A DNA stretch of 64,000 nt from Lutimonas halocynthiae (GTDB lineage: Bacteria > Bacteroidota > Bacteroidia > Flavobacteriales > Flavobacteriaceae), in the NCBI RefSeq assembly GCF_030409835.1, contig NZ_JAUFQO010000016.1, forward strand, positions 186,001 through 250,000, read 5' to 3'. A model generated the notes under the pieces. That model ran no database searches and was not told the origin of the DNA. It worked only from the letters and a program-made list of their open reading frames with translations. Position numbers and translations under genes: made by a program. Position 1 is the stretch's first letter, and each line of letters starts with the position of its first letter. Shown here piece by piece: positions 1-8,379 of this stretch.

Positions 1-543
1 ATCAAGAATCATTTAGAGGAATTGTTGTTACCTACTTCAGTAGAAATTCCTTTGAAAAATTACATTCAACTTGTTGAAAAAGAAGTGTTTGAACTTATTT
101 CTGATAAGAAAATAATAGTAAAGGAATGTGTTTCTAGTTTGATTAAAAAAGTTTATTCTAAGTTATTCAATAAACTTTCAAGTACCATAGTAAAAACCTC
201 TTGGAGTCATGGTGATTTTCAAGCGGCTAATATCCTAGTGCGAGACACACACTATCAAGTAATTGATTGGGAAGCATCTAACAAACGTTTTTATTTATAT
301 GATGTATTTACATTATTGAGTAAAATAAGAAGTAATATTCCTCTTAAAGAAGCTATTGAGAATTTGAATAAAGCAAATACAAACTTTGAGAATGCCATTG
401 TAAGAAATTCAGATGAAATTATATTGTTTTTGATTGAGGAGTTGAGGTTTCAAATAAATGAAGAGTTTTCAGAAAATTTTTATTTTTCTGGAAGGAAAAC
501 AGAAAAATTATGCCATTCTATTATATCATACATTCTTGAGTAA
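1..543 (+). CDS. Phosphotransferase/choline-kinase-like protein, 5' end cut by window
   Basis: The open frame runs from base 1 without a stop, so the N-terminus lies outside the window and the internal TTG at 22 is probably not the real start. The visible C-terminal part has the Brenner motif SHGDFQAANIL (catalytic Asp, metal-binding Asn) followed by VIDWE, which takes the place of the DFG metal-binding motif in aminoglycoside phosphotransferase and choline kinase folds. Families of this type in glycan loci phosphorylate sugars, choline or similar small alcohols; the substrate cannot be told from this fragment. It is the first of a same-strand series of polysaccharide genes, and its stop overlaps the likely start of the next glycosyltransferase. 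Confidence 0.75.
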   Translation: MKNHLEELLLPTSVEIPLKNYIQLVEKEVFELISDKKIIVKECVSSLIKKVYSKLFNKLSSTIVKTSWSHGDFQAANILVRDTHYQVIDWEASNKRFYLYDVFTLLSKIRSNIPLKEAIENLNKANTNFENAIVRNSDEIILFLIEELRFQINEEFSENFYFSGRKTEKLCHSIISYILE

Positions 544-1669
544 AAAAGCAACACTAGTTAATCAAGTTACCGGGCCTTTATTTATTGATATTGCCAATGC
601 TTATATTAGTAAATTTGATGAAGTAATATTAATAACAGGTTCTATAGAACCTACTTCTGCAGAATTAGATTCCAGGATCAAAGTTCTTATGAAATGTAAG
701 TATAAAAGAAATAAAGGACATTTAAGAATATATACATGGCTTTTATTCTTCATGCAAATTTTTGTTTATATTCTGTTTAATAAAAATCATGGAAAAATAC
801 TGTTTGTGAGCAATCCTCCATTATTACCTTTTTTAGGAAGTAATTTTTCTGACAGAAAAAACTTTGACTTTGATGTGCTGGTCTATGACGTATATCCAGA
901 TGCGCTTTCAAACTTCGGTTATATTAAAGAAGGGTCACTTTTATATCGACTTTGGGATCGAATGAATAAGAAAGTATATCTAAAAGCTACAAGAGTTTTT
1001 ACAATTAGTAATGTAATGCAGAAGGTGATTTCTAGAACAATCGAAAAAGATAAAGTTGAAGTAATTTACCCTTGGGTAGATATGTCATTTATTAAGCCGA
1101 TAGAGAAGGAAAATAATTGGTTTGTAAAAGAACAAGGGTTGTTAGATAAGAAAGTAATTTTGTATTCTGGAAACATGGGGATAACTCACGATTTAATGAC
1201 GGTTCTAAAGACAGCTAAAAAACTATCCTTAATAACGAATAACTTTCATTTTCTTTTTATAGGAGACGGGGCGCAGAAAGAAAAATTAGTTGCATATAAG
1301 GAAGATAATAAGTTAAGTAACGTTACTTTTTTACCCTATCAAGCTTCCGAAATATTACCATTTTCTTTTGCATCTGCAGATTTCGGAATTGTATCTTTAG
1401 GGAAAGGCGCAGAAGGGTTATCCGTTCCAAGTAAAACCTTTTATATGTTGGCAACAGGATCAGCGATCATTTCAATCTCAAAACCAAATTCTGAAGTTAG
1501 TAATTTGTTGAGAGATAATAGCTGTGGAGTTTCTATTGGTCCTTCAGATTATCAAAGTTTATTCGAATTCTTAATTTCTATTGGAGATAGTGATTTGAAA
1601 AAATATAAAGAGAATTCAAGAAGTTTGAGTAATCATTTTACTCATAAAAATGCATATAAATTCCTATGA
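536..1669 (+). CDS. Glycosyltransferase family 4 (WcaI/WbuB-like)
   Basis: Two-domain GT-B glycosyltransferase that probably adds a sugar to a lipid-linked glycan at the inner membrane. The N-terminal acceptor domain opens with KKATLVNQVTGPLFIDIA and contains VLVYDVYPDALSNFGYI; the C-terminal nucleotide-sugar domain contains VILYSGNMGITHDL, FLFIGDGAQKEKL and VPSKTFYMLATGSAII, as in WcaI/WbuB-type enzymes. The frame is open from an ATG at 458, but that start would overlap the upstream gene by 86 bases and add an atypical N-terminus. The TTG at 536, overlapping the upstream stop, begins right at the conserved domain and is preferred here. Its stop overlaps the next start (ATGA). Donor and acceptor are unknown. 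Confidence 0.85.
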   Translation: MSKKATLVNQVTGPLFIDIANAYISKFDEVILITGSIEPTSAELDSRIKVLMKCKYKRNKGHLRIYTWLLFFMQIFVYILFNKNHGKILFVSNPPLLPFLGSNFSDRKNFDFDVLVYDVYPDALSNFGYIKEGSLLYRLWDRMNKKVYLKATRVFTISNVMQKVISRTIEKDKVEVIYPWVDMSFIKPIEKENNWFVKEQGLLDKKVILYSGNMGITHDLMTVLKTAKKLSLITNNFHFLFIGDGAQKEKLVAYKEDNKLSNVTFLPYQASEILPFSFASADFGIVSLGKGAEGLSVPSKTFYMLATGSAIISISKPNSEVSNLLRDNSCGVSIGPSDYQSLFEFLISIGDSDLKKYKENSRSLSNHFTHKNAYKFL

Positions 1670-2874
1670 AAGTTTTAAATTTATCAAATGTAGCAGGTGT
1701 TACAAGTGGAGGGATTGGAGATGTTGCACAAGCAATGACACGACATCAAAACAAGTTGAATGTAGAATCCAACTTATGGTTTCCAGGGGGCGACGATAAA
1801 AAAACAGAAGTACACAAGCTTACGGGTGTTCCTTTGAATCAAATTGAAGCGATTAAAACAATTGGGCCCCACCATTTAGGAATTGCCCCCAGTTTGATTA
1901 AGAAAAGGCATTTTGCTATTGAGAATTTTGATATCATTCATCAACATGGAGCATTTTTACCAATTTCATTATTTACAAAATCACTTTCTAAGAAAATAAA
2001 AATATTGATTAGTCCTCACGGTTTATTTGAACCAGAAAGATTAGAAATGCAGTCTCGAAAAAAAGCAATTGCCAGGTTTGTTTTTGAAAACTCTAATTTT
2101 AAAAAAAGTGCATGTTTAGTGACTTGTTCTAATCAAGAAGCTTTAAACTTAGCAGCGCTAAAATTTAACGTACCAATAGCAATTTTGCCTAATGGAATTG
2201 AAGAAAGTTTTTTGTTAGAAAAAACAACGGTAATAGAAAGAACTTCATTTAGAGATGAGAAAAACATTCCAATAGATAAAAGAGTGTTGCTTTTTATTTC
2301 AAGAATTCACCCTTTAAAAGGTTTGCCATTATTATTAGAGGTAATTTTAAAAATAAAAGCCGAATTTCAAAAAAGTAATTGGCTGCTAGTCATTGCTGGT
2401 ATTGATGAAAACAATCATGAACAAGAGCTGAAAAAGTTGGTCAAAGAATATAATTTGGAGGAGCTAGTTCAATTTGTCGGACCTGTTTTTGGCAGAGAAA
2501 AAATATTGATGTTCGATATTGCTTCGACATTTATATTACCTTCACATAACGAAAATTTCGGAATTGTGGTTATAGAGGCTTTGGCTAGAGGAATTCCAGT
2601 AATTACTACAAAAAATACGCCTTGGGCCGATTTAGAAGATTTCAACTGTGGTTGGTGGGTTGATAGAAATGAAAAAAGCATCACATTAATACTTGAAAAG
2701 CTATTAAAGCTGGATTCACAAGAGTTATCAACAATGGGAGAATCAGGAAAAAAACTAGTTGAGAAGAAATATTTATGGACATCTATTGCAAGGCAGTCTA
2801 TTAGTTTGTACAAATGGATTTTAAGTGATTACAGTGAAGACTTTAAGTCAGGATTTCAATTGTTAGAAAAATAA
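1666..2874 (+). CDS. Glycosyltransferase family 4
   Basis: Retaining GT-B glycosyltransferase of about 400 residues. The N-terminal glycine-rich loop is TSGGIGDVAQAMTRHQ, typical of GT4 acceptor-binding domains. The C-terminal domain carries LLFISRIHPLKGLPLLLE and the E-x7-E catalytic/donor-binding signature in NENFGIVVIEALARGIPVITT. It starts four bases before the end of the preceding glycosyltransferase, so the two are probably translationally coupled and act in sequence on the same glycan. The specific sugar cannot be inferred. Confidence 0.9.
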   Translation: MKVLNLSNVAGVTSGGIGDVAQAMTRHQNKLNVESNLWFPGGDDKKTEVHKLTGVPLNQIEAIKTIGPHHLGIAPSLIKKRHFAIENFDIIHQHGAFLPISLFTKSLSKKIKILISPHGLFEPERLEMQSRKKAIARFVFENSNFKKSACLVTCSNQEALNLAALKFNVPIAILPNGIEESFLLEKTTVIERTSFRDEKNIPIDKRVLLFISRIHPLKGLPLLLEVILKIKAEFQKSNWLLVIAGIDENNHEQELKKLVKEYNLEELVQFVGPVFGREKILMFDIASTFILPSHNENFGIVVIEALARGIPVITTKNTPWADLEDFNCGWWVDRNEKSITLILEKLLKLDSQELSTMGESGKKLVEKKYLWTSIARQSISLYKWILSDYSEDFKSGFQLLEK

Positions 2875-2881
2875 AAAAAAC

Positions 2882-3589
2882 ATGAAAATGGATTTCATTG
2901 GGTGTTTTAATGATTTCATTACTGTTTTAAATAAACATAAAGTGCGTTATGTTATTTTAAGAGGTTATGAAAATTTACCAGAAAACTTCTCAAATGATCT
3001 AGATTTTGGAATTCACCCTTTAGATAAGGATGCTTTTTTTTCTGCACTTAAAGAATATAAAATTGAACATAATTTAGAAATTAAGATAAACCTTTCTCGC
3101 TATGAAGTATTAAAACTAAGGTTCAGTTTTAAAAGTCAGGAGATTGATTTCGATTTTTGGTTTGATATCAATTATTGTGGCCTGGAATATATAAGCATAT
3201 CAGAAGTTTTAAGAAACGCAGTCCCCTATAAAAACTTTATGATTCCTAGTGCAGCAGATGAACTTACTATTTCTTTTCTGAAAGAATTGTTGCACATGAA
3301 AAGACTGCGTGAAGATAAGGTAGTTTGGCTAACAAGTAAGGTTGAAGAATCTGATTTGGGTTTTTTTGCAACTTTTTTTTCAAAAATAATAAGAAAACAA
3401 TTTATTAATGTAATTAAGATTCGCAAATTTGATCTCGAAAAATTATCAAGTAAAGCGAAAGTAGAATTGTTGAAGGTTCATTTAAAAAAAAGAAGTTTTA
3501 AAGCCACGTTTCAGAAAATCATTTCTTTTGTTTATCTAAGATTTCGAAATAATAAAAACCCTTTAGTAATAAAACTAAGAGATATATGA
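2882..3589 (+). CDS. Unrecognised protein with nucleotidyltransferase-like acidic motifs
   Basis: A 235-residue soluble protein I cannot assign to a named family. The N-terminal part reads VRYVILRGYENLPEN followed by NDLDFGI, and about 60 residues later EIDFDFWFDI. A DxD pair after a beta-strand plus a third acidic strand is the usual metal-binding layout of the nucleotidyltransferase (pol-beta-like) fold, so the protein may move a nucleotide or phosphate group; this is inference. The C-terminal half is Lys-rich and basic. It overlaps the next gene by four bases (ATGA), so it belongs to the glycan operon. Base composition is very AT-rich like its neighbours. Confidence 0.7.
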   Translation: MKMDFIGCFNDFITVLNKHKVRYVILRGYENLPENFSNDLDFGIHPLDKDAFFSALKEYKIEHNLEIKINLSRYEVLKLRFSFKSQEIDFDFWFDINYCGLEYISISEVLRNAVPYKNFMIPSAADELTISFLKELLHMKRLREDKVVWLTSKVEESDLGFFATFFSKIIRKQFINVIKIRKFDLEKLSSKAKVELLKVHLKKRSFKATFQKIISFVYLRFRNNKNPLVIKLRDI

Positions 3590-4557
3590 GCGCAAGAATT
3601 TTAGTTACAGGTGGTTCCGGTTTTATAGGGACCAACTTAATTGAGTATTATAAAAAGAAAGGGCATAGTCTTTTAAATCTTGATATTGACAGACCGTTGA
3701 ACAAAGAACAGTCGGATGTTTATGCGAAAATCGATATTTTAGACAGAGAAAAGTTTATTAATAAAGTTCAAGATTTTAAGCCAGATTATGTAATTCATTT
3801 GGCGGCTAAAGCAGATTTACTAGGAAAAGATCTGAAGTATTATGATGCTAATATTAATGGAGTTAGAAACCTAGTAGACGCTGTAAATTCTGCACCAACA
3901 ATAAAGAAATTAATAGTAGCTTCTACGATGCTAGTTTGTGAAGTAGGTTATATACCTGCTCATGATGATGATTATAAAGCTACCACTTTTTACGGTAAGA
4001 GTAAAGTAGAAACCGAAGAAATTATTAAGAGGAGTAAAATTAACTGTGACTGGTTAATTATTAGGCCTACTTCTATATGGGGCCCTTGGATTGTAAATAC
4101 TTCTTATAGGCCATTTTTTGAAATGATCTTAAATGAAAAATATAGAGACATAGGCGAAAACAGAACTTCAACCAAAACTTATGGATTTGTTCTGAATTCT
4201 GTTTTTCAAATAGATAAATTGTTATATTCTAAAGCGAAAGGAAAAGTTTTTTATATAGGGGATAAACCTTCATACAATATTTCCAATTGGGCACAAGTAA
4301 TAGCCGAAGAATCGAACAAAAAAAAGCCTAAGAAGGTTTCGTTTTTTATTGTGAAAATAGCGGCATTGTGCGGAGATGCTTTATCTTTCTTCAAAATATC
4401 ATTCCCACTTAACTCATTCCGATTGAAGAATATGACAAAAGATAACGAGTGTAATGTAGATCATATTTATAATTTGGCAGGAGAACCCCCATATTCGATG
4501 CGTGACGGTGTGAAAATTACATTAGAATGGTTTAAGACATTTTATTCTAAAGTTTAA
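3586..4557 (+). CDS. NAD-dependent epimerase/dehydratase (extended SDR)
   Basis: Extended short-chain dehydrogenase acting on nucleotide sugars. The NAD-binding Rossmann motif TGGSGFIGTN is at about residues 8-17, the conserved HLAAKADL strand follows, the catalytic Ser/Thr region is VASTMLVCE, and the Tyr-x3-Lys pair is in FYGKSKVE. The RPTSIWGPW segment is typical of UDP-glucose 4-epimerase-like members. Length (323 residues) is normal. It probably supplies an epimerised or dehydrated sugar donor for the neighbouring glycosyltransferases. ATGA overlap with the upstream gene. Confidence 0.88.
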   Translation: MSARILVTGGSGFIGTNLIEYYKKKGHSLLNLDIDRPLNKEQSDVYAKIDILDREKFINKVQDFKPDYVIHLAAKADLLGKDLKYYDANINGVRNLVDAVNSAPTIKKLIVASTMLVCEVGYIPAHDDDYKATTFYGKSKVETEEIIKRSKINCDWLIIRPTSIWGPWIVNTSYRPFFEMILNEKYRDIGENRTSTKTYGFVLNSVFQIDKLLYSKAKGKVFYIGDKPSYNISNWAQVIAEESNKKKPKKVSFFIVKIAALCGDALSFFKISFPLNSFRLKNMTKDNECNVDHIYNLAGEPPYSMRDGVKITLEWFKTFYSKV

Positions 4558-4570
4558 AATATAATGGCCA

Positions 4571-5176
4571 ATGTATAGAAAATACCTAAAACGCATTCTA
4601 GACTTTATACTTTCTGTTTTAGTCTTCTTACTTGCAAGCCCAGTATTTTTAATAGTAACCCTGATACTAGCCGTTACAAATAAAAACAAACCTTTTTTTG
4701 TCCAATTACGCCCTGGTAAAAATGGAAGAATATTTAAGGTCATTAAGTTTAAAACAATGACCGATGAGAAAGACAGTGATGGAAATTTAATTTCCGATGA
4801 AGATAGACTTACTGTTATTGGATCTTTTGTTAGAAAGACAAGTTTAGATGAAATTCCACAATTGCTTAATGTAATAAAAGGGGATATGAGCTTAATAGGT
4901 CCGAGACCTCTATTAGTTCAATATTTGGGTAGGTATAATAAAACGCAAGCAAGACGTCACGAAGTACGTCCGGGAATTACGGGTTTGGCTCAAATAAATG
5001 GAAGAAATGCCATATCTTGGAAGAAAAAATTTGAATATGATGTTTGGTATGTAGATAATTTGAGTTTTTGGATTGATATAAAAATAATTTTTAAAACGAT
5101 TTGGAAAGTGTTTAAAAGTGAGGGTATTTCTCAAGAAGGAAATGCAACTATGGAAGAATTTAATGGAAGTAAATAG
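4571..5176 (+). CDS. Undecaprenyl-phosphate sugar phosphotransferase (PglC-like, bacterial sugar transferase family)
   Basis: Small monotopic phosphoglycosyltransferase that would begin glycan assembly by moving a sugar-1-phosphate from its UDP donor to undecaprenyl phosphate. It has one N-terminal hydrophobic segment (about residues 8-33) and then the family core: VIKFKTMTD, the DEIPQLLNVIKGDMSLIGPRP block with the catalytic Asp-Glu pair, and RPGITGLAQINGR. At 201 residues it is the short PglC form, without the extra membrane helices of WbaP/WcaJ. The ATP-grasp, HAD and aminotransferase genes that follow suggest a modified 4-amino-sugar as substrate. Confidence 0.92.
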   Translation: MYRKYLKRILDFILSVLVFLLASPVFLIVTLILAVTNKNKPFFVQLRPGKNGRIFKVIKFKTMTDEKDSDGNLISDEDRLTVIGSFVRKTSLDEIPQLLNVIKGDMSLIGPRPLLVQYLGRYNKTQARRHEVRPGITGLAQINGRNAISWKKKFEYDVWYVDNLSFWIDIKIIFKTIWKVFKSEGISQEGNATMEEFNGSK

Positions 5177-5177
5177 G

Positions 5178-6146
5178 ATGAAAAATATATTAATAAGTTC
5201 TGCAGGAAGGCGTGTTTCGCTAATTAGGTCTTTTATTAAGGAAGCGAATAAAATAAATAAAAATATAAAGATTTATGCTGCAGACGCCAACCCAAATTCT
5301 TCTGCGGCTTGCTTAGTTGCTGATGCTTGGTTTAGAGTACCACTATTGGATTCTAAAGATTATTTAAATATTTTAATTGAAGAATGTAAAAGGTATAATA
5401 TTGGTTTAATAATACCAACCATTGATACAGAACTTCAGATATTAGCTGATAATATTTCTAAACTAAGAGAAAATGGAATAGATGCAGTTATATCTGATTC
5501 ATCATTTGTTAAGAAATGCAGAGATAAAAGAATGATTCATGATTTTTTTGAATCCAAAGGAGTTCAGGTAGCAAAGGAATATCCAAAAGACAAATTAGAA
5601 TTTCCGCTTTTTATAAAACCAAGTGATGGTAGTAGAAGTGTAGATATTTATTACATTGAAACGCAAGAAGATCTTACCGATTATCATTTTTCAAATGACA
5701 AGTTTATGTTTTTGGAGTACTTAGACCAAGAATTATATTGGGAGTATACATGTGATTTGTATTATGATAAAAAGGATAATTTAAAATGCGTAGTTCCTAG
5801 AAAACGAATAGAAGTTCGAGATGGAGAGGTAAATAAAGGAAAAACCGAAAAGAATGAGTTAGTGCCATTTATTAAAAACCATTTGCAGACTATAAAGGGA
5901 GCAAGAGGTTGCTTAACTGTACAATTTTTTTTTAATGAGAATTTAAAAAAAATTATTGGGATAGAAATTAACCCAAGATTTGGGGGTGGATATCCACTTT
6001 CTTATTTAGCTGGGGCAAATTTTCCAAAATGGATTATTGAAGAATACTTGCTTGGAAATAGTGTTAAATATTTTGATGAATGGGAAAAAAACTTACTCAT
6101 GCTGCGTTATGATGATGAAATACTAGTTCATGACTATGAAGAATAA
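5178..6146 (+). CDS. ATP-grasp domain protein (CarB/PylC-like ligase)
   Basis: ATP-grasp enzyme of about 322 residues. The N-terminal pre-ATP-grasp domain starts NILISSAGRRVSLIRSF; the central domain has FIKPSDGSRSVDI (ATP-binding Lys region), FLEYLDQELYWEYTCDLY, and a C-terminal metal-binding segment IGIEINPRFGGGYPLS with Glu and Asn ligands. ATP-grasp enzymes join a carboxylate to an amine or thiol through an acyl-phosphate. The frame is open from 5118, but the ATG at 5178, just after the sugar transferase stop, begins exactly at the conserved domain and is preferred. Its place between a PglC-type transferase and a PglE-type aminotransferase suggests it acylates an amino sugar; that is inference. 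Confidence 0.85.
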   Translation: MKNILISSAGRRVSLIRSFIKEANKINKNIKIYAADANPNSSAACLVADAWFRVPLLDSKDYLNILIEECKRYNIGLIIPTIDTELQILADNISKLRENGIDAVISDSSFVKKCRDKRMIHDFFESKGVQVAKEYPKDKLEFPLFIKPSDGSRSVDIYYIETQEDLTDYHFSNDKFMFLEYLDQELYWEYTCDLYYDKKDNLKCVVPRKRIEVRDGEVNKGKTEKNELVPFIKNHLQTIKGARGCLTVQFFFNENLKKIIGIEINPRFGGGYPLSYLAGANFPKWIIEEYLLGNSVKYFDEWEKNLLMLRYDDEILVHDYEE

Positions 6147-6801
6147 AGTCATCGTATTTGATCTAGATGATACATTGTATAAAGAAATCGATTTTCTTGT
6201 TTCGGCGTACAAAGAAATAATTCTAAGATTGAAAATAGACTTTAATATAGAAATGGATTTCGATCATTTATTTTCTATATATCAAAAGGGTAATAATGTG
6301 TTTGAAAATATTTTATCAAGTCACAAGAATAAAAAATTAAATATTGAGTATTTATTGAATATTTATAGATATCATTTTCCAAATATTAGTTTGAGAAGAG
6401 AAGTTAAAGATTTCTTGTTTCAATTGCTATCTGAAGGCTTTATTTTAGGGCTGATTACGGATGGTAGAAGTATTACTCAACGAAATAAGTTAAGAGCTTT
6501 GGGTATCCAGAAAATATTCAGTGAAATTGTTATTTCTGAAGAGTTTGGACACGAAAAACCGCATCTAGCAAATTATGAACATTTTCAAATTAAATATCCA
6601 AATTCATTATATTTTTATATTGGGGATAATTTGAGAAAAGATTTCATATCTCCTAATAGTTTGGCATGGAAAACTGTTGGAGTAAGAGATATAAAAGGTG
6701 CTAATATTCATTCACAAGTCCCTGAAAATTTTAAACAGAAATATTTACCTACATTTTGGATTAATGATATAAGTGAATTGAAGGTTGACGATCTAGATTA
6801 A
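6130..6801 (+). CDS. HAD-superfamily hydrolase (subfamily IA)
   Basis: Phosphatase-like HAD protein. Motif I is VFDLDDTLYKE with the nucleophile and acid Asp residues, motif II is LITDGRS, motif III contains the Lys in HEKPHLANYEHF, and motif IV is YIGDNLRKDF. A helical cap of about 80 residues lies between motifs I and II, as in subfamily IA. The start at 6130 (an ATG, with a second in-frame ATG at 6136) overlaps the end of the ATP-grasp gene by 17 bases, so the two are probably coupled. It may dephosphorylate an intermediate in the same amino-sugar pathway; the substrate is unknown. Confidence 0.85.
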   Translation: MTMKNKVIVFDLDDTLYKEIDFLVSAYKEIILRLKIDFNIEMDFDHLFSIYQKGNNVFENILSSHKNKKLNIEYLLNIYRYHFPNISLRREVKDFLFQLLSEGFILGLITDGRSITQRNKLRALGIQKIFSEIVISEEFGHEKPHLANYEHFQIKYPNSLYFYIGDNLRKDFISPNSLAWKTVGVRDIKGANIHSQVPENFKQKYLPTFWINDISELKVDDLD

Positions 6802-6820
6802 TTTGTTGAAATCGAAAAAT

Positions 6821-7948
6821 ATGAAAGAAAAAATATGGCTCTCTTCGCCTCACTTAACAGGTGAAGAACAGAAATACATAAAAGAAGCCTTTGATACTAA
6901 TTGGGTAGCGCCTTTGGGCCCAAATGTGAATGGGTTGGAAGCCGATATATGCGCTTATTCTCAAGTTAAATCATGCTCAGCTTTGACTTCAGGCACCTCT
7001 GCTATTCATTTGGCTTTGATTTTGCTAGGAGTAGAGGCTGATGATGAAGTTTTAGTCTCTAGTTTTACTTTCTCAGCAACGATTAATCCTATACGGTATC
7101 AAAAAGCCATTCCGGTTCTGATAGATTCTGAAAAAGACACTTGGAATATGAGTCCAGAATTATTGGAGCAAGCTATTCAAGATAGAATAGCTAAAGGAAA
7201 AACACCAAAAGCAATCATCTTAGTTCATTTATATGGCATGCCCTCAAAAATGGATGAGTTGATAGGAATTGCCAATAAATATAAAATCCCAATTATAGAA
7301 GATGCTGCAGAAGCTATTGGGGCATCTTATAAGGGTAGACCCATGGGAGGATTTGGCGAACTAGGTGTTTTTTCTTTTAACGGTAATAAGATTATTACCA
7401 CGTCTGGTGGTGGAGCATTAGTGTCAAATAATCCAGATTATTGTAAAAAAGCTACATTTTTGGCAACGCAGGCTCGTGACGAGGCGCCGCATTATCAACA
7501 CTCTCAAATTGGTTATAATTATAGAATGAGTAATATTGTGGCCGGAATTGGCAGAGGGCAAATTGAAGTACTAGATGATCGAGTAGCGGCTCGGAGAAAG
7601 AACTTTGAGTTTTATAAGAAGGAGCTGGGAGATATCCCAACTATTTCTTTTGTTGAAGAACCTGATGGCTTTTTCTCTAATAGGTGGTTGACCACAATCT
7701 TAACAGATAGTTTTGAGACGAGAGAAAGAATCAGACTCGTCTTAGAAAAAGAAAATATTGAGTCGCGACCATTATGGAAGCCTATGCATTTACAGCCTGT
7801 ATTTGAAGAATTCCCAGCGTATACTGACGGAACGTCAGAAGACCTTTTTAATCGAGGGCTTTGTTTGCCTAGTGGGTCGAATCTTTCTTTGGAAGATCTT
7901 AGGAGGGTAGTAGGGATAATTAAAGAAGTATTAAGGACTAAGTATTAA
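6821..7948 (+). CDS. DegT/DnrJ/EryC1/StrS aminotransferase (PglE-like)
   Basis: PLP-dependent sugar aminotransferase of about 375 residues, most like enzymes that transfer an amino group to C4 of UDP-4-keto-6-deoxy-GlcNAc. Visible landmarks are ALTSGTSAIHLAL (phosphate cup), IIEDAAEAIGASY (Asp that binds the pyridine nitrogen) and FSFNGNKIITTSGGGAL with the PLP-binding Lys. The C-terminal WKPMHLQPVFEEF and GLCLPSGSNLS blocks are typical of PglE-type members. The frame is open from a TTG at 6803, but the ATG at 6821 is preferred. The last codons and the stop fall inside a CTTANNN heptad array, so the 3' end was shaped by the adjacent inserted cassette. Confidence 0.9.
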   Translation: MKEKIWLSSPHLTGEEQKYIKEAFDTNWVAPLGPNVNGLEADICAYSQVKSCSALTSGTSAIHLALILLGVEADDEVLVSSFTFSATINPIRYQKAIPVLIDSEKDTWNMSPELLEQAIQDRIAKGKTPKAIILVHLYGMPSKMDELIGIANKYKIPIIEDAAEAIGASYKGRPMGGFGELGVFSFNGNKIITTSGGGALVSNNPDYCKKATFLATQARDEAPHYQHSQIGYNYRMSNIVAGIGRGQIEVLDDRVAARRKNFEFYKKELGDIPTISFVEEPDGFFSNRWLTTILTDSFETRERIRLVLEKENIESRPLWKPMHLQPVFEEFPAYTDGTSEDLFNRGLCLPSGSNLSLEDLRRVVGIIKEVLRTKY

Positions 7949-7956
7949 GGACTAAG
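7929..7956. repeat. Left inverted array of 7-nt CTTANNN repeats
   Basis: Read on the minus strand these bases are four tandem 7-mers: CTTAGTC, CTTAATA, CTTAGTC, CTTAATA. On the plus strand this makes a perfect 12-bp direct repeat TTAAGGACTAAG at 7931-7942 and 7945-7956. The array supplies the last codons and stop of the aminotransferase gene and overlaps the last codons of the minus-strand four-helix-bundle gene. It is inverted relative to the array at 8380-8407. Confidence 0.8.
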
Positions 7957-8317
7957 ATTTTGAAATTTTGGTTTTTTGAATGATACTTCCTAGTATTTTT
8001 TCCAATTCTCTTGATTCGATGAGGAGAGAGTTTAGATCATTATGTCCACTTTCTATTTCTAAAAGCGATGAGATGATTTCTAGCCAATATGTGGTTTCCG
8101 ATATTTCCTTCAATGAAATGTATACTTTGCTTCTAAAATCAGCTAAGGAAGAGGCAGATTGAGATTCTCTATAATTTGCTCCTACTGAAGTTACACTTTT
8201 TATTAGCTGGTATTTAATTATTTTGAACTCAGGACTTTTAGGTAAATTTCTCGAATACTTAATAACATTTGCTGCAAAAGATAATAATCGATTTGTTAAC
8301 TCGTTTTTATAACTCAT
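7952..8317 (-). CDS. Four-helix-bundle protein (TIGR02436/S23 family)
   Basis: A 121-residue all-helical protein with the features of the four-helix-bundle family first seen in intervening sequences of 23S rRNA genes and related to the Avd accessory protein of diversity-generating retroelements. Diagnostic segments are LTNRLLSFAANVIKYSRNLPKS, SVTSVGANYRESQSASSLADF and KISLKEISETTYWLEI-like (seen as YISLKEISETTYWLEIISS). It is the only minus-strand gene within the polysaccharide locus and is bounded on both sides by inverted CTTANNN arrays, so it appears to be the cargo of a small inserted unit. No transposase accompanies it. Its function is unknown; family members are basic and may bind nucleic acid. 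Confidence 0.9.
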   Translation of the reverse strand: MSYKNELTNRLLSFAANVIKYSRNLPKSPEFKIIKYQLIKSVTSVGANYRESQSASSLADFRSKVYISLKEISETTYWLEIISSLLEIESGHNDLNSLLIESRELEKILGSIIQKTKISKS

Positions 8318-8379
8318 TAAAATAATTTTTACATATTTGTTTATGAGTTATATGCAACATCGTAAACATTAATTTTTAA

